A stretch of DNA of 64,000 nucleotides from Zoogloea sp041911615 (GCF_041911615.1 NZ_JAYROR010000099.1:28166-92165); one strand, 5' to 3'; shown: positions 51,451 through 61,132, counted from the first letter of the stretch. Translations and numbers: made by a program. Notes: generated from the sequence alone by a model not told the origin.

Positions 51451-52074
51451 GTGCATCGCACCCGAATCAAGATCTGCGGGCTGACCCGTGAGGAAGACGT
51501 TCGTGCCGCCGTGGACGCCGGCGTCGACGCGATCGGCTTCGTGTTCTATCCGCCCAGCCCGCGTTTCGTGGAGGTCCGACTGGCCACCGAGCTGGCGCGC
51601 CTCGTGCCGCCTTACGTGACAATCGTCGGGCTTTTCGTCAACGCCGAGCGCGATATGGTCAAGGACGTGGTTGCCAACGTGCCGCTGCAACTGCTGCAGT
51701 TTCACGGCGACGAAGGCGAGGACGACTGCCTCGGCTTCGGGCTGCCCTATGTCAAGGCGGCGCGGATGCGGCAGGGGTTCGATCTGTTAAAATACGCGGC
51801 TGCCTTTCCAAGCGCCCAAGGCTTGCTGCTCGACGCGTTCGTGGAAGGCTATGGCGGTGGCGGCGAAACCTTCGACTGGTCGCTGATTCCGTCCGGACTT
51901 CCCTTGCCCTTGATCCTGTCCGGTGGGCTCAACGCCGGAAATGTGGCCGAGGCCGTCAGACGCGTCCGCCCGTGGGCGGTGGATGTCTCCAGCGGTGTCG
52001 AGGCCGCGAAGGGCATCAAGGACGCCGTCCGTATCACCGAATTTGTTGCCGGAGTCCAAAATGCACATGGCTGA
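51451..52074 (+). CDS. trpF: Phosphoribosylanthranilate isomerase
   Basis: 207 residues with a GTG start (VHRTRIKICGLTREEDV). It is a TIM-barrel enzyme of tryptophan synthesis. The active-site Cys is in KICGLT, the general acid Asp in LLLDAFVEGYGGGGETFDW, and the phosphate-binding GGLNAGNV and SGVE loops are intact. It follows truA by 2 bp, and its 3' end overlaps trpB by 14 bp. The other tryptophan genes (trpE, G, D, C) are not in the window, which is the usual betaproteobacterial split. Confidence 0.96.
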   Translation: MHRTRIKICGLTREEDVRAAVDAGVDAIGFVFYPPSPRFVEVRLATELARLVPPYVTIVGLFVNAERDMVKDVVANVPLQLLQFHGDEGEDDCLGFGLPYVKAARMRQGFDLLKYAAAFPSAQGLLLDAFVEGYGGGGETFDWSLIPSGLPLPLILSGGLNAGNVAEAVRRVRPWAVDVSSGVEAAKGIKDAVRITEFVAGVQNAHG

Positions 52075-53272
52075 TGCCCCCTACGATCTACCCGATGCCC
52101 GTGGTCACTTCGGCCCGTACGGCGGCGTGTTCGTCGCAGAAACCCTGATCCCGGCGCTGACCGAGCTGCGGCAGGCCTATGAAGCGGCCCAGCGTGATCC
52201 GGCCTTCGTGGCCGAGTTCGAGTACGAGTTGAAGCACTACGTCGGGCGTCCGAGCCCGATCTACCACGCCAAGCGCTGGTCGGGCCTGCTCGGCGGCGCG
52301 CAGATCTACCTGAAGCGCGAGGACCTCAACCACACGGGTGCCCACAAGGTGAACAACTGCATCGGGCAGGCCATGCTCGCCCGCCGCATGGGCAAGCCGC
52401 GAGTCATCGCCGAGACCGGAGCGGGGCAGCACGGCGTTGCGACCGCCACGGTGGCCGCCCGCTACGGGATGGAGTGCGTGGTTTACATGGGTTCCGAGGA
52501 CGTTCGCCGCCAGGCCGCCAACGTCTACCGGATGAAGCTTCTTGGCGCCACTGTCGTGCCGGTCGAGAGCGGCTCGAAGACCCTCAAGGATGCGCTGAAC
52601 GAAGCGATGCGCGACTGGGTCACCAACATCAACAATACTTTCTACATCATCGGAACGGTGGCGGGTCCGCACCCTTATCCGATGATGGTGCGCGACTTCC
52701 AGGCGGTGATCGGCAAGGAATGCATCGAGCAGATGCCCGAGATGGCCGGCCGTCAGCCCGATTACGTGATCGCCTGTGTCGGCGGCGGTTCCAACGCGAT
52801 GGGCATTTTCCATCCGTACATCGAGCATCGCGACGTGCGCCTGATCGGCGTCGAAGCGGCCGGCAGCGGCATCGACTCGGGCATGCACGCTGCTTCGCTC
52901 TCCGCGGGTCGGCCCGGCGTGTTGCACGGCAACCGCACCTACCTGCTGCAGGACGAGGACGGTCAGATCATCGAGACCCACTCGATCTCCGCCGGTCTCG
53001 ATTATCCTGGCGTGGGCCCCGAGCACGCCTGGCTGAAGGATAGCGCCCGCGCCGAATACGTCGGCATCACCGACGCCGAGGCGCTGCAGGCTTTCCACGA
53101 TCTGTGCCGTTTCGAAGGCATCATTCCGGCGCTGGAGTCGTCCCATGCCTTGGCCTACGCGGCGAAGCTGGCGCCGACCCTGCCCAAGGACAAGGTCCTG
53201 CTGGTCAACCTCTCCGGCCGCGGCGACAAGGACATGCACACCGTCGCCGAGAAATCCGGCATCCAGTTCTGA
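52061..53272 (+). CDS. trpB: Tryptophan synthase beta subunit
   Basis: 403 residues from ATG 52061; ATG 52067 is also in frame, and GGAG at 52051 suits the first. It joins indole and serine using PLP. The PLP lysine is in NHTGAHKVNNCIGQA, the phosphate loop is GGGSNAMGIF, and ETGAGQHGVATAT is the catalytic Glu region. The overlap with trpF and close spacing to trpA show an operon. Confidence 0.97.
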   Translation: MHMADAPYDLPDARGHFGPYGGVFVAETLIPALTELRQAYEAAQRDPAFVAEFEYELKHYVGRPSPIYHAKRWSGLLGGAQIYLKREDLNHTGAHKVNNCIGQAMLARRMGKPRVIAETGAGQHGVATATVAARYGMECVVYMGSEDVRRQAANVYRMKLLGATVVPVESGSKTLKDALNEAMRDWVTNINNTFYIIGTVAGPHPYPMMVRDFQAVIGKECIEQMPEMAGRQPDYVIACVGGGSNAMGIFHPYIEHRDVRLIGVEAAGSGIDSGMHAASLSAGRPGVLHGNRTYLLQDEDGQIIETHSISAGLDYPGVGPEHAWLKDSARAEYVGITDAEALQAFHDLCRFEGIIPALESSHALAYAAKLAPTLPKDKVLLVNLSGRGDKDMHTVAEKSGIQF

Positions 53273-53327
53273 TCTTCACGGCCTCGCCGGTATTGCCGGG
53301 CGGGGCCGCTGACCATTCATACCATCC

Positions 53328-54137
53328 ATGTCAACAATCCAACACACCTTCACGCGGCTTGCTGCCGAGGGCCGCAAGGCGCTCATTCCGTTCATCACCG
53401 CGGGTGATCCGTCCCCCGAGATGACGCTGCCGCTCATGCAGGCGCTGGTGGCCGGCGGTGCCGACATCATCGAGCTGGGCGTGCCGTTCTCCGATCCGAT
53501 GGCCGATGGACCCACGATTCAACGCGCTTCCGAACGGGCGCTCGCCGCTGGCATGACGACGCGCAAGCTCCTCGACCTCGTTCGCGCCTTTCGTGCGACC
53601 GGCGACACCACGCCGGTCGTGCTGATGGGCTACGCCAATCCGATCGAGGCGATGGGTGCCGAGGCCTTTGCCCGCGCGGCCGCCGATGCGGGCGTCAGCG
53701 GCGTGCTGGTGGTGGACTACCCGCCCGAGGAGTGCATCGAGTTCGCGGGCGTCTGCCGCCGCGCCGGGCTCGATCCGATCTTCCTGCTGGCACCCACCTC
53801 GACCGAGCAGCGTTTCGCCGATGTCGCCGCGGTAGGGAGTGGCTACATCTACTACGTGTCGCTCAAGGGGGTCACCGGCTCGGCAACCCTCGATCTCGAC
53901 GAGGTCGCCCGACGCATTCCTGCGATCCGCGAGAAGGTCGGCATGCCCGTTGGCGTGGGCTTCGGCATTCGTGACGCGGCCACCGCGGCGCGCATCGCCG
54001 GCCTGGCCGATGCGGTGGTGATCGGCAGCCGCATCATCGAAGAGATCGAACAGAGCAGCCGCGACGAGGCGCCCGCCAAGGTGACCGCCTTCCTGCGGGG
54101 CATCCGTACCGCCATCGACACCGTGGGAGAGCGCTGA
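53328..54137 (+). CDS. trpA: Tryptophan synthase alpha subunit
   Basis: 269 residues. It cleaves indole-3-glycerol phosphate and channels indole to TrpB. Catalytic Glu lies in ADIIELGVPFSDPMADGPTIQ, catalytic Asp in GVLVVDYPPEE, and the phosphate loops are GVGFGIRD and VVIGSRIIEEIE. The stop overlaps the accD start by one base (TGATG). It is intact. Confidence 0.97.
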   Translation: MSTIQHTFTRLAAEGRKALIPFITAGDPSPEMTLPLMQALVAGGADIIELGVPFSDPMADGPTIQRASERALAAGMTTRKLLDLVRAFRATGDTTPVVLMGYANPIEAMGAEAFARAAADAGVSGVLVVDYPPEECIEFAGVCRRAGLDPIFLLAPTSTEQRFADVAAVGSGYIYYVSLKGVTGSATLDLDEVARRIPAIREKVGMPVGVGFGIRDAATAARIAGLADAVVIGSRIIEEIEQSSRDEAPAKVTAFLRGIRTAIDTVGER

Positions 54138-55012
54138 TGAGCTGGTTGAAGAAGCTGCTGCCGCCGAAGATCAAGCGTGACACGCCGTCCGGCCGCAAGG
54201 CGATTCCCGAAGGGCTCTGGAGCAAATGTCCGGCCTGCGAGGCGGTGCTGTATCGTTCCGACCTCGAGAGCAATCTCAACGTGTGCCCCAAGTGCGGCCA
54301 TCACCAGCGCATCCGCGCGCGTCAGCGCATCGAACTGCTGCTCGATCCCGAAGGTCAGTTCGAGATCGGTGCCGAAGTGGTGCCGATCGATCCGCTGAAG
54401 TTCAAGGATTCCAAGCGTTACCCGGATCGTCTCGCCGCCGCCCATGCCGACTCGGACGAATCCGACGCGCTGGTGGTGGTGCAGGGCGCGATCAAGACCG
54501 TGCCGGTCGTCATCGCCTGCTTCGAGTTCGAGTTCCTAGGTGGCTCGATGGGCTCGGTGGTCGGCGAGCGCTTCATCCGTGGCGTTCGGGCCGCGGTCGA
54601 GCAACGCCTGCCGTTCATCTGCGTCACCGCCTCGGGCGGCGCCCGGATGCAGGAAGGTCTGTTCTCGCTGATGCAGATGGCCAAGACCACCGCCGGCATC
54701 ACGTTGCTGGCGGAGCGCAAGCTGCCGTTCGTCACGCTGCTGACCGACCCGACGATGGGTGGCGTGTCCGCCAGTTTTGCCTTCATGGGCGATCTCGTGA
54801 TCGGTGAGCCCGGCGCCCTGATCGGCTTCGCCGGCCCCCGCGTCATCGAGCAGACCGTGCGCGAGACGCTGCCGCCGGGCTTCCAGCGCTCCGAGTTCCT
54901 GCTCGAAAAGGGCGCGATCGACCTGATCATCGACCGGCGCGAGCTGCGCGACCGCCTGGCCGAGCTCCTCACGCTCCTGACCCGTCAGGCGTCCGTCAAA
55001 TCCGCCGCGTGA
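54137..55012 (+). CDS. accD: Acetyl-CoA carboxylase carboxyltransferase subunit beta
   Basis: 291 residues. The N-terminal zinc ribbon has four cysteines in CPACEAVLYRSDLESNLNVCPKC; the crotonase-fold carboxyltransferase domain includes VTASGGARMQEGLFSLMQMAKT and LTDPTMGGVSASFAFMGDLVIGEPGALIGFAGPRVIEQT. It pairs with AccA, encoded elsewhere, to make malonyl-CoA. The start overlaps the trpA stop, so coupling is likely, and folC follows 3 bp later. Confidence 0.97.
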   Translation: MSWLKKLLPPKIKRDTPSGRKAIPEGLWSKCPACEAVLYRSDLESNLNVCPKCGHHQRIRARQRIELLLDPEGQFEIGAEVVPIDPLKFKDSKRYPDRLAAAHADSDESDALVVVQGAIKTVPVVIACFEFEFLGGSMGSVVGERFIRGVRAAVEQRLPFICVTASGGARMQEGLFSLMQMAKTTAGITLLAERKLPFVTLLTDPTMGGVSASFAFMGDLVIGEPGALIGFAGPRVIEQTVRETLPPGFQRSEFLLEKGAIDLIIDRRELRDRLAELLTLLTRQASVKSAA

Positions 55013-55015
55013 CCC

Positions 55016-56290
55016 ATGCAGTTGCCTGAAACTATCGATGGCTGGCTGGGCCTGCTCGAAGCACGCCACGGCCAGTCGATCCAGCTCGGTCTCGATCGCG
55101 TGCGCGCCGTCCGCGACGCGCTGGCTTACCCACAAACCTGTCCGCTCTTCATTGTTGGTGGCACCAACGGCAAAGGCTCGACCTGCGCCTTGCTCGAGGC
55201 CGTGCTGCTGGCGGCGGGCAAACGCGTCGGGCTGTACACCTCGCCGCATCTGCTGCGCTACAACGAACGCGTGCGAATCGACGGTCGCGATGTTGCCGAT
55301 GCGGTGCTCGTCGATGCCTTCGCCGAAGTCGAGCGTGCCCGCGGCGAGATTCCGCTGACCTACTTCGAGCACGGCACGCTTGCCGCTTGGGTGGCGTTCT
55401 GCCGCGCCGGACTCGACGCGATCATCCTGGAGGTCGGCCTGGGCGGACGGCTGGACGCGGTCAACGTGTTCGAGCCCGATTGCGCCATCGTCACCAGTGT
55501 GGCCATGGATCACATGGATTATCTCGGCGACACCCGGGAAGCCATCGGCTTCGAGAAGGCGGGCATCTTCCGCGCGGGCAAACCGGCGATCTGCGGCGAT
55601 CCCATGCCCCCCGCGTCGCTGCTGGCCCACGCCGAGTCGATCGGCGCCCAGCTTCAGGTCAGCGGCCGGGACTTTGGTTTTGCCGGCGATCAGAATCAAT
55701 GGGCTTTCTGGACGGCGGGCGGCAGCCGTCGTGGTGGTCTGGCTTATCCGGCGCTGCGCGGGACCAACCAGCTACTCAACGCGGCGGCGGTGATGGCGGC
55801 CTGCGAAGCCGTGAAGGACATCCTGCCGGTTCCGATGCAGGCCATCCGCCAGGGCTTCATGCTGGTCGATCTGCCGGGGCGCTTTCAGGTGCTGCCGGGG
55901 CGTCCGACGGTGGTGCTCGATGTGGCCCACAATCCGCAGGCGGCCGGTGTGCTCAACGAAAACCTCGCCAGCATGGGGTATTTTCCGGAGACCTGGGCGG
56001 TGGTCGGGATGCTTGCCGACAAGGATGTGGGCGGCGTGATCCGCCTCCTTCGAGACCGGGTCGACCACTGGCTGGTGGCCACCTTGCCGGGCCCCCGCGG
56101 CCTGACGGCCGAGCGCCTGGCGGCGATCCTGCGCGAGGCCGGCGTCACCGCCGAGATCGTCGAGCACGCATCGCCGGCCAGTGCGTACGAGGTCGCACGC
56201 GGGCGGGCCGCCGAGGGTGATAGAATCGTAGTCTTTGGCTCTTTCCTGACGGTGGCCGACGTGATGGCCGCCAGGAAATCGCCGCAATAG
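55016..56290 (+). CDS. folC: Folylpolyglutamate/dihydrofolate synthase
   Basis: 424 residues. A Mur-ligase-type enzyme, it adds glutamate to dihydropteroate and folates. The P-loop is FIVGGTNGKGSTCALLEAVL, followed by GLYTSPHLLRYNERVRIDG. The metal-binding EVGLGGRLDAVN, SVAMDHMDYLGDTREAIGFEKAGI and C-terminal VLDVAHNPQAAG motifs are all present. It starts 3 bp after accD and is followed after 14 bp by the SPOR-domain gene. Confidence 0.96.
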   Translation: MQLPETIDGWLGLLEARHGQSIQLGLDRVRAVRDALAYPQTCPLFIVGGTNGKGSTCALLEAVLLAAGKRVGLYTSPHLLRYNERVRIDGRDVADAVLVDAFAEVERARGEIPLTYFEHGTLAAWVAFCRAGLDAIILEVGLGGRLDAVNVFEPDCAIVTSVAMDHMDYLGDTREAIGFEKAGIFRAGKPAICGDPMPPASLLAHAESIGAQLQVSGRDFGFAGDQNQWAFWTAGGSRRGGLAYPALRGTNQLLNAAAVMAACEAVKDILPVPMQAIRQGFMLVDLPGRFQVLPGRPTVVLDVAHNPQAAGVLNENLASMGYFPETWAVVGMLADKDVGGVIRLLRDRVDHWLVATLPGPRGLTAERLAAILREAGVTAEIVEHASPASAYEVARGRAAEGDRIVVFGSFLTVADVMAARKSPQ

Positions 56291-56304
56291 GTGTTGCTGC
56301 AAGT

Positions 56305-57105
56305 ATGGCCGACAACGATCCGCAGATCGATCTGAAGAAGCGCGCGCGCCGGCGCCTGGTGGGTTCCGCCGCGCTGGCCCTGGCGGCGGCCATCGTGCTG
56401 CCGATGGTCATGGACCATGAGCCGCGTCCGCCCTCCCAGGATGTCCAGATCCGCATTCCGAGCCAGGAAGGCAGCAATTTCACCTCCCGCGTGATTACCG
56501 GCAAGGCGCCGGCGCCGAGTCAGCCGGTTGCGGGTTCCGTCGTCGAGGAAACCGCCGCACCGGTCATCGAGGAGAAGCCCGGCCGTCGTGTCGATCCCGA
56601 TGTGGACGGCCCGGTTTTCAAGCCCGGCGAGGAGCTCATCCCGCCCCCGCGCAAATCTGAAGCGCCCAAGGCCGAGATCGCCAAACCGGAGCCCAAGCCC
56701 GAACCCAAGAAGCTCGAGCCGAAGAAGCCGGAGCCGAAACCCGAACCCAAGCCCGATCCCAAGCAGAAGGAAAAGGAACAAAAGGAAAGGGAGCAGAAGG
56801 AGCGGGAACGCGAAAAGGCCCAGGCCGACGCCGAGCGGGCGAAGGCCCTGCTGTCCGGCAGCGCGCCCGCCGATGCGGGCGGAAAGCCGCACCTGATCTC
56901 CCTCGGCGCGTACCGCGAGGCCGGCAACGTGGCGGTGCTGCGGGCCAAGCTCAAGGCCGAAGGCTATCCTTCCTATACCGAAACCGTGGGCGACAAGGTC
57001 CGTGTGCGTGCCGGACCTTTCCCCAACAAGGCAGCCGCCGACAAGGCCGCGGCGCGCATCCAGAAGGTGCTCGGCGTGCAGGCCTCGGTGGCGGCCAAGC
57101 CCTGA
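56305..57105 (+). CDS. SPOR-domain protein, DedD-like
   Basis: 266 residues. A single N-terminal membrane helix (about 19-36, VGSAALALAAAIVLPMVM) leads to a Pro/Lys/Glu-rich linker (EPKPEPKKLEPKKPEPK, about 115-185). A C-terminal SPOR domain (about 192-264) reads HLISLGAYREAGNVAVLRAKLKAEGYPSYTE. SPOR domains bind denuded peptidoglycan at the division septum. Position and order (folC, SPOR, cvpA, purF) match E. coli dedD. The charged linker uses a run of AAGGAA-type codons, a possible slippage tract. Confidence 0.9.
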   Translation: MADNDPQIDLKKRARRRLVGSAALALAAAIVLPMVMDHEPRPPSQDVQIRIPSQEGSNFTSRVITGKAPAPSQPVAGSVVEETAAPVIEEKPGRRVDPDVDGPVFKPGEELIPPPRKSEAPKAEIAKPEPKPEPKKLEPKKPEPKPEPKPDPKQKEKEQKEREQKEREREKAQADAERAKALLSGSAPADAGGKPHLISLGAYREAGNVAVLRAKLKAEGYPSYTETVGDKVRVRAGPFPNKAAADKAAARIQKVLGVQASVAAKP

Positions 57106-57118
57106 GACACGACGCGTC

Positions 57119-57610
57119 TTGAGCGGACTGGATTACGCGCTCCTCGGCCTCGTCGGCTTGTCGGCGCTGCTGGGCTTCTGGCGTGGGCTGCTTTCCGAGA
57201 TCGTCGCTCTGGGGGCGTGGGTGCTGGCGTTCCTCGTGGCACGGCATTTCATGGATCAGCTGATGCCGCTCACATCCGCATGGGTCAAGGAACCCGTGTT
57301 GCAGGGGCCGACGGCATTTTTGGTCATTTTTGTGGTCGTACTCATTGTGGTGGCGCTCCTGCGCTGGTTGCTGGGCGAGCTGATTCGCGCAGCCGGCCTC
57401 GGGGCTGCCGACCGTTTCCTGGGCGCGTGCTTCGGTGCCGCGCGGGGTGGTCTGATCGTGTTTGCAATGGCGTTGCTCGTCGGCATCGGCGGCCTCGCCA
57501 AGGAAAGCTGGTGGCGGGAGGCCAGTCTGTCGGCGCCGCTCGAAACCGCCGTCACGGCCTCCAAACCCTGGCTCCCCGAGCCGCTGGCAAAAAGACTTCG
57601 ATACCGATAG
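57119..57610 (+). CDS. cvpA: Colicin V production protein homologue CvpA
   Basis: 163 residues from a TTG start at 57119: the conserved N-terminus (SGLDYALLGLVGLSALLGFWRGLLSEIVALGAW) begins there and no ATG or GTG lies nearby in frame. Four hydrophobic segments are visible, and RFLGACFGAARGGLIVFAMALL is the family's third-helix motif. CvpA supports envelope homeostasis and bile/stress tolerance in other species and is needed for colicin V export in E. coli. It is encoded upstream of purF, as in E. coli. Confidence 0.88.
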   Translation: MSGLDYALLGLVGLSALLGFWRGLLSEIVALGAWVLAFLVARHFMDQLMPLTSAWVKEPVLQGPTAFLVIFVVVLIVVALLRWLLGELIRAAGLGAADRFLGACFGAARGGLIVFAMALLVGIGGLAKESWWREASLSAPLETAVTASKPWLPEPLAKRLRYR

Positions 57611-57620
57611 GTGGTTTGAA

Positions 57621-59150
57621 ATGTGTGGGATTCTGGGCGTAGTAGCGACGACACCCGTCAATCAGCTTCTTTATGATGGCTTGCAGGTGCTCCAACACCG
57701 CGGGCAGGACGCCGCGGGCATCGCCACGTCGCAGGACGGGCGTTTTCACATGCACAAGGGCTCGGGCCTCGTGCGCGACGTGTTTCGGACGCGCAACATG
57801 CGCGATCTGCCCGGCCACTGGGGTATTGCCCACGTGCGCTATCCGACCGCCGGTTCGGCGTCGGCCGCCGAGGAGGCCCAGCCGTTCTACGTGAATTCGC
57901 CGTTCGGCATCATGCTGGCCCATAACGGCAACCTGACGAACTCGGAAGAGTTGAAGCGCGAGATGTTCCTGCAGGATCTGCGCCACATCAACACCAATTC
58001 CGACTCGGAAGTGCTGCTCAACGTGCTGGCCCATGAGCTGCAGGCCGCGGCCAAGAGCTTCCGCCTCGACGAGGAAACGGTCTTCAGCGCAGTGGCCGGT
58101 GTGCATCGCCGCTGTCGTGGCGCTTACGCCACGGTGGCGATGATTTCGGGCACGGGCCTGCTGGCTTTCCGCGACCCGTACGGTATCCGCCCGCTGATCA
58201 TCGGCCGCAACGATACCCCCAAGGGTACAGAATGGCTGGTGGCCTCCGAGAGCGTGGCGCTGGATGTGATGGGCTTCAAGCTGGTGCGCGACGTGGCGCC
58301 GGGCGAAGCGATCCTGATCGATACCGAAGGGCGCTTTCATAGCCGCCAATGCGCCGGCCACACGGTGCACGCGCCTTGCATGTTCGAGTACGTGTATCTG
58401 GCGCGTCCGGATTCGCTGATCGATGGCATCTCGGTCTACGACGCACGCATCAAGATGGGTGAGTTCCTCGCCCACAAGCTGCGCGCGACGATGCCGCACC
58501 TGAAGATCGACGTGGTGATCCCGATTCCGGATTCGAGCCGTCCGTCGGCGATGGAAATGGCCCATCACCTGGGTGTGCCGTATCGCGAAGGCTTCGTCAA
58601 GAATCGTTACATCGGCCGCACCTTCATCATGCCGGGCCAGGCGATCCGCAAGAAATCGGTGCGCCAGAAGCTCAACACGATCCACCAGGAGTTCAAGGGC
58701 AAGGCCGTGCTGCTGGTGGACGACTCCATCGTCCGCGGCACCACCAGCCGCGAGATCGTGCAGATGGCCCGCGACGCCGGCGCGACCAAGGTCTACATGG
58801 CATCGGCGGCGCCTCCGGTGCGCTATGCCAACGTCTACGGCATCGACATGCCAAGCAAGAACGAGCTGATCGCCAGCAACCGCACCGAAGAAGAAATCTG
58901 CCGCGAGATCGGCGCCGATGCGCTGATCTACCAGGATCTCGACGATCTCAAGGCGGCGGTGCAGGCGATCAACCCGGCGATCTCGGTGTTCGAGACGTCC
59001 TGCTTCGACGGCTGTTACGTGACCGGCGATGTCACCCCGGAATACCTCAGCGGGGTCGAAAACCAGCGCAACGACGCGGCCAACAAGCCGGGCGCCGAAG
59101 ACGGGCCGGGCCAGATGGACCTGAACCTCATTTCCCGGAGCGAAAATTGA
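57621..59150 (+). CDS. purF: Amidophosphoribosyltransferase
   Basis: 509 residues. The first step of purine synthesis, it transfers ammonia from glutamine to PRPP. Catalytic Cys2 follows the initiator Met (MCGILGVVA), an N-terminal nucleophile amidotransferase. The PRPP-binding motif is VLLVDDSIVRGTTSREIV (about residue 365). Conserved HRGQDAAG and the CFDGCYVTGDV C-terminal segment are present. It is 10 bp after cvpA, and its stop overlaps a possible TTG start of metZ. Confidence 0.97.
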   Translation: MCGILGVVATTPVNQLLYDGLQVLQHRGQDAAGIATSQDGRFHMHKGSGLVRDVFRTRNMRDLPGHWGIAHVRYPTAGSASAAEEAQPFYVNSPFGIMLAHNGNLTNSEELKREMFLQDLRHINTNSDSEVLLNVLAHELQAAAKSFRLDEETVFSAVAGVHRRCRGAYATVAMISGTGLLAFRDPYGIRPLIIGRNDTPKGTEWLVASESVALDVMGFKLVRDVAPGEAILIDTEGRFHSRQCAGHTVHAPCMFEYVYLARPDSLIDGISVYDARIKMGEFLAHKLRATMPHLKIDVVIPIPDSSRPSAMEMAHHLGVPYREGFVKNRYIGRTFIMPGQAIRKKSVRQKLNTIHQEFKGKAVLLVDDSIVRGTTSREIVQMARDAGATKVYMASAAPPVRYANVYGIDMPSKNELIASNRTEEEICREIGADALIYQDLDDLKAAVQAINPAISVFETSCFDGCYVTGDVTPEYLSGVENQRNDAANKPGAEDGPGQMDLNLISRSEN

Positions 59151-59161
59151 GTGCCGAACCG

Positions 59162-60340
59162 ATGAACGACCTCGATCCGGATACCCTCGCGGTTCGCGCG
59201 GGGATCGAGCGCAGCCAGTTCAACGAGCATTCCGAGGCGCTGTATCTCACCTCGAGCTTCGTGTTCGGCAGCGCCGCGGAGGCGGCGGCACGCTTCTCCG
59301 GCGAGGAGGAAGGCAACGTCTATGCCCGCTTCACGAACCCCACGGTCACGGCGATGCAGCAGCGCCTCGCCGCGCTGGAAGGCGCCGAAGCCTGCATCGC
59401 GACGGCCTCGGGCATGGCGGCGATCCTGTCCACCGTGATGGCGCTGCTTTCGGCGGGTGACCATGTGGTGGTGTCGCGCGGCGTCTTCGGTGCGACCCAG
59501 CAGTTGTTCGGCAACATCCTGTCGCGCTTCGGCATCGCCTCGACCTTTGTCCCGGCCACCGATCTGGACGCCTATCGGGCGGCGGTGACGCCGAAGACTA
59601 AGCTGTTCTTCGTCGAGTCGCCGTCCAATCCGCTCACCGAGCTGGTGGACATCGCCGCCGTGGCGGCCATCGCCCACGAGGCCAAGGCATGGCTGGCGGT
59701 GGACAACTGCTTCTGCTCGCCGGCCCTGCAGCAGCCGCTCAAGTTCGGTGCGGATCTGGTGATCCATTCGGCCACCAAGTATCTCGACGGTCAGGGCCGC
59801 GTGCTGGGCGGTGCGGTGTGCGGGAGCAAGGTGCTGGTGGACGAGGTGCTGAAATTCCTCCGCACGGCTGGCCCGAGCATTTCGCCGTTCAACGCCTGGG
59901 TGATCCTGAAGGGGCTCGAGACGCTCAAGATCCGGATGGAAGCCCAGTCGGCCAGCGCCCTCGAACTGGCAACCTGGCTCGAGGCGCAGCCGCAGGTGGC
60001 GCGGGTGTTCTATCCGGGCCTGCCGTCCCACGCCCAGTTCGAACTCGCCAAGCGTCAGCAGCGCAGTGGCGGCGCGATCGTCAGCTTCGAGGTGAAAGGG
60101 GGCCGCGCGGAGGCCTGGAAAGTGGTGGATTCGACCCGTGTCGTGTCGATCACCGCCAATCTCGGCGATACCAAGACGACGTTGACCCACCCGGCATCCA
60201 CAACCCATGGGCGCATTTCGCCGGAAGCCCGCGAGGCGGCCGGTATCCGTGAAAGCCTGCTGCGCGTGGCGGTGGGGCTTGAGTCGGTGGAGGATCTCAA
60301 GGCCGACCTGGCGCGCGGTCTTGCCCAGATCGGCGCCTGA
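59162..60340 (+). CDS. metZ: O-succinylhomoserine sulfhydrylase
   Basis: 392 residues of the Cys/Met metabolism PLP family. It makes homocysteine directly from O-succinylhomoserine and sulfide. The PLP lysine is in DLVIHSATKYLDGQGRVLGG; other family landmarks are YARFTNPTVTAMQQRLAALEGAE and ATASGMAAILS. The ATG at 59162 is chosen, but TTG at 59147 has a better-placed GGAG and overlaps the purF stop. The purF-metZ order is typical of Pseudomonas and Betaproteobacteria. Confidence 0.94.
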   Translation: MNDLDPDTLAVRAGIERSQFNEHSEALYLTSSFVFGSAAEAAARFSGEEEGNVYARFTNPTVTAMQQRLAALEGAEACIATASGMAAILSTVMALLSAGDHVVVSRGVFGATQQLFGNILSRFGIASTFVPATDLDAYRAAVTPKTKLFFVESPSNPLTELVDIAAVAAIAHEAKAWLAVDNCFCSPALQQPLKFGADLVIHSATKYLDGQGRVLGGAVCGSKVLVDEVLKFLRTAGPSISPFNAWVILKGLETLKIRMEAQSASALELATWLEAQPQVARVFYPGLPSHAQFELAKRQQRSGGAIVSFEVKGGRAEAWKVVDSTRVVSITANLGDTKTTLTHPASTTHGRISPEAREAAGIRESLLRVAVGLESVEDLKADLARGLAQIGA

Positions 60341-60356
60341 CGGCGGCTTAGAAAGG

Positions 60357-60384
60357 AAAACGGCGCCTTTGGGCGCCGTTTTTT
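60357..60384. terminator. Bidirectional Rho-independent terminator between metZ and lpxH
   Basis: AAAA, then CGGCGCC-TTTG-GGCGCCG and TTTTTT. It serves metZ, and its complement has an A/T arrangement usable for lpxH. The lpxH stop codon lies within the U-tract. Confidence 0.88.
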
Positions 60385-61108
60385 ATTCGAGTCTCGCGCG
60401 GCGAAGCGTGCCGTCAGCCCAGATCAGGACTTCGCCCTGGTTGCCCTGCCAGTCGGCCAGGACCCAGCGTTCGCAGGTGTGGCCGTCCACGTCGACCCGG
60501 TGTTCGGCCGGGCGGTGGGTGTGGCCGTGGATCAGACGTGGAAAACCGTGTTGGCGGAGCAGGGCGGCGACGGCCTCGGCATTCACGTCCATGATCGCCG
60601 CGGCCTTCCCGGACTTGGCGGCCTCGCTCTGCATGCGCACGCCGGCGATAATCTGCTTGCGCGTGGCCAGCGGCTGGCCGAGGAACTGCACTTGCCATGC
60701 GGGATTGCGGACCTGTTGGCGAAAGGCCTGGTAGGCGAGATCGTCGGTGCACAGGCTGTCGCCGTGGCAGAGCAGGGCGGACGTGTCGCCCAGCGGGACA
60801 AGTGTGGGTTCGGGCAGGATTTCGAGGTGAGCGCGCCGGGCGAAATCGGCGCCGAGCAGGAAATCGCGGTTGCCGGGCATGAAGTAAATCCGGCACCCCA
60901 CGGCGGCGAGGGCGGCGAGCTGCGCGGCGACGTGGGTGTTGAGCGGGTCGTCGAGATCGTCGTCGCCGGCCCAGTATTCGAAGAGATCACCGAGAATGTA
61001 GAGCGCCTGCGCCCCCCGGGCGGGGCCGGCGAGATAGCGCTCGAACACCGCGGTGAGCGCGGGGCGATCGGCACACAGGTGCAGATCGGAGATGAAATGG
61101 ATTTGCAT
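60383..61108 (-). CDS. lpxH: UDP-2,3-diacylglucosamine diphosphatase
   Basis: 241 residues. A calcineurin-like phosphoesterase of lipid A synthesis, it releases UMP from UDP-diacylglucosamine to form lipid X. Metal-binding motifs are FISDLHL, ILGDLFEYWAGDDD, MPGNRDFLLG, LLCHGDSLCTDD and the C-terminal IHGHTHRPAEH. It is first-listed of a leftward group with two cyclophilins upstream, spaced 24 bp from ppiB, the same lpxH/ppiB neighbourhood as in E. coli. It is intact. Confidence 0.96.
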   Translation of the reverse strand: MQIHFISDLHLCADRPALTAVFERYLAGPARGAQALYILGDLFEYWAGDDDLDDPLNTHVAAQLAALAAVGCRIYFMPGNRDFLLGADFARRAHLEILPEPTLVPLGDTSALLCHGDSLCTDDLAYQAFRQQVRNPAWQVQFLGQPLATRKQIIAGVRMQSEAAKSGKAAAIMDVNAEAVAALLRQHGFPRLIHGHTHRPAEHRVDVDGHTCERWVLADWQGNQGEVLIWADGTLRRARLE

Positions 61109-61132
61109 GTGCGTCTCGCCCCGGGGTGCCGC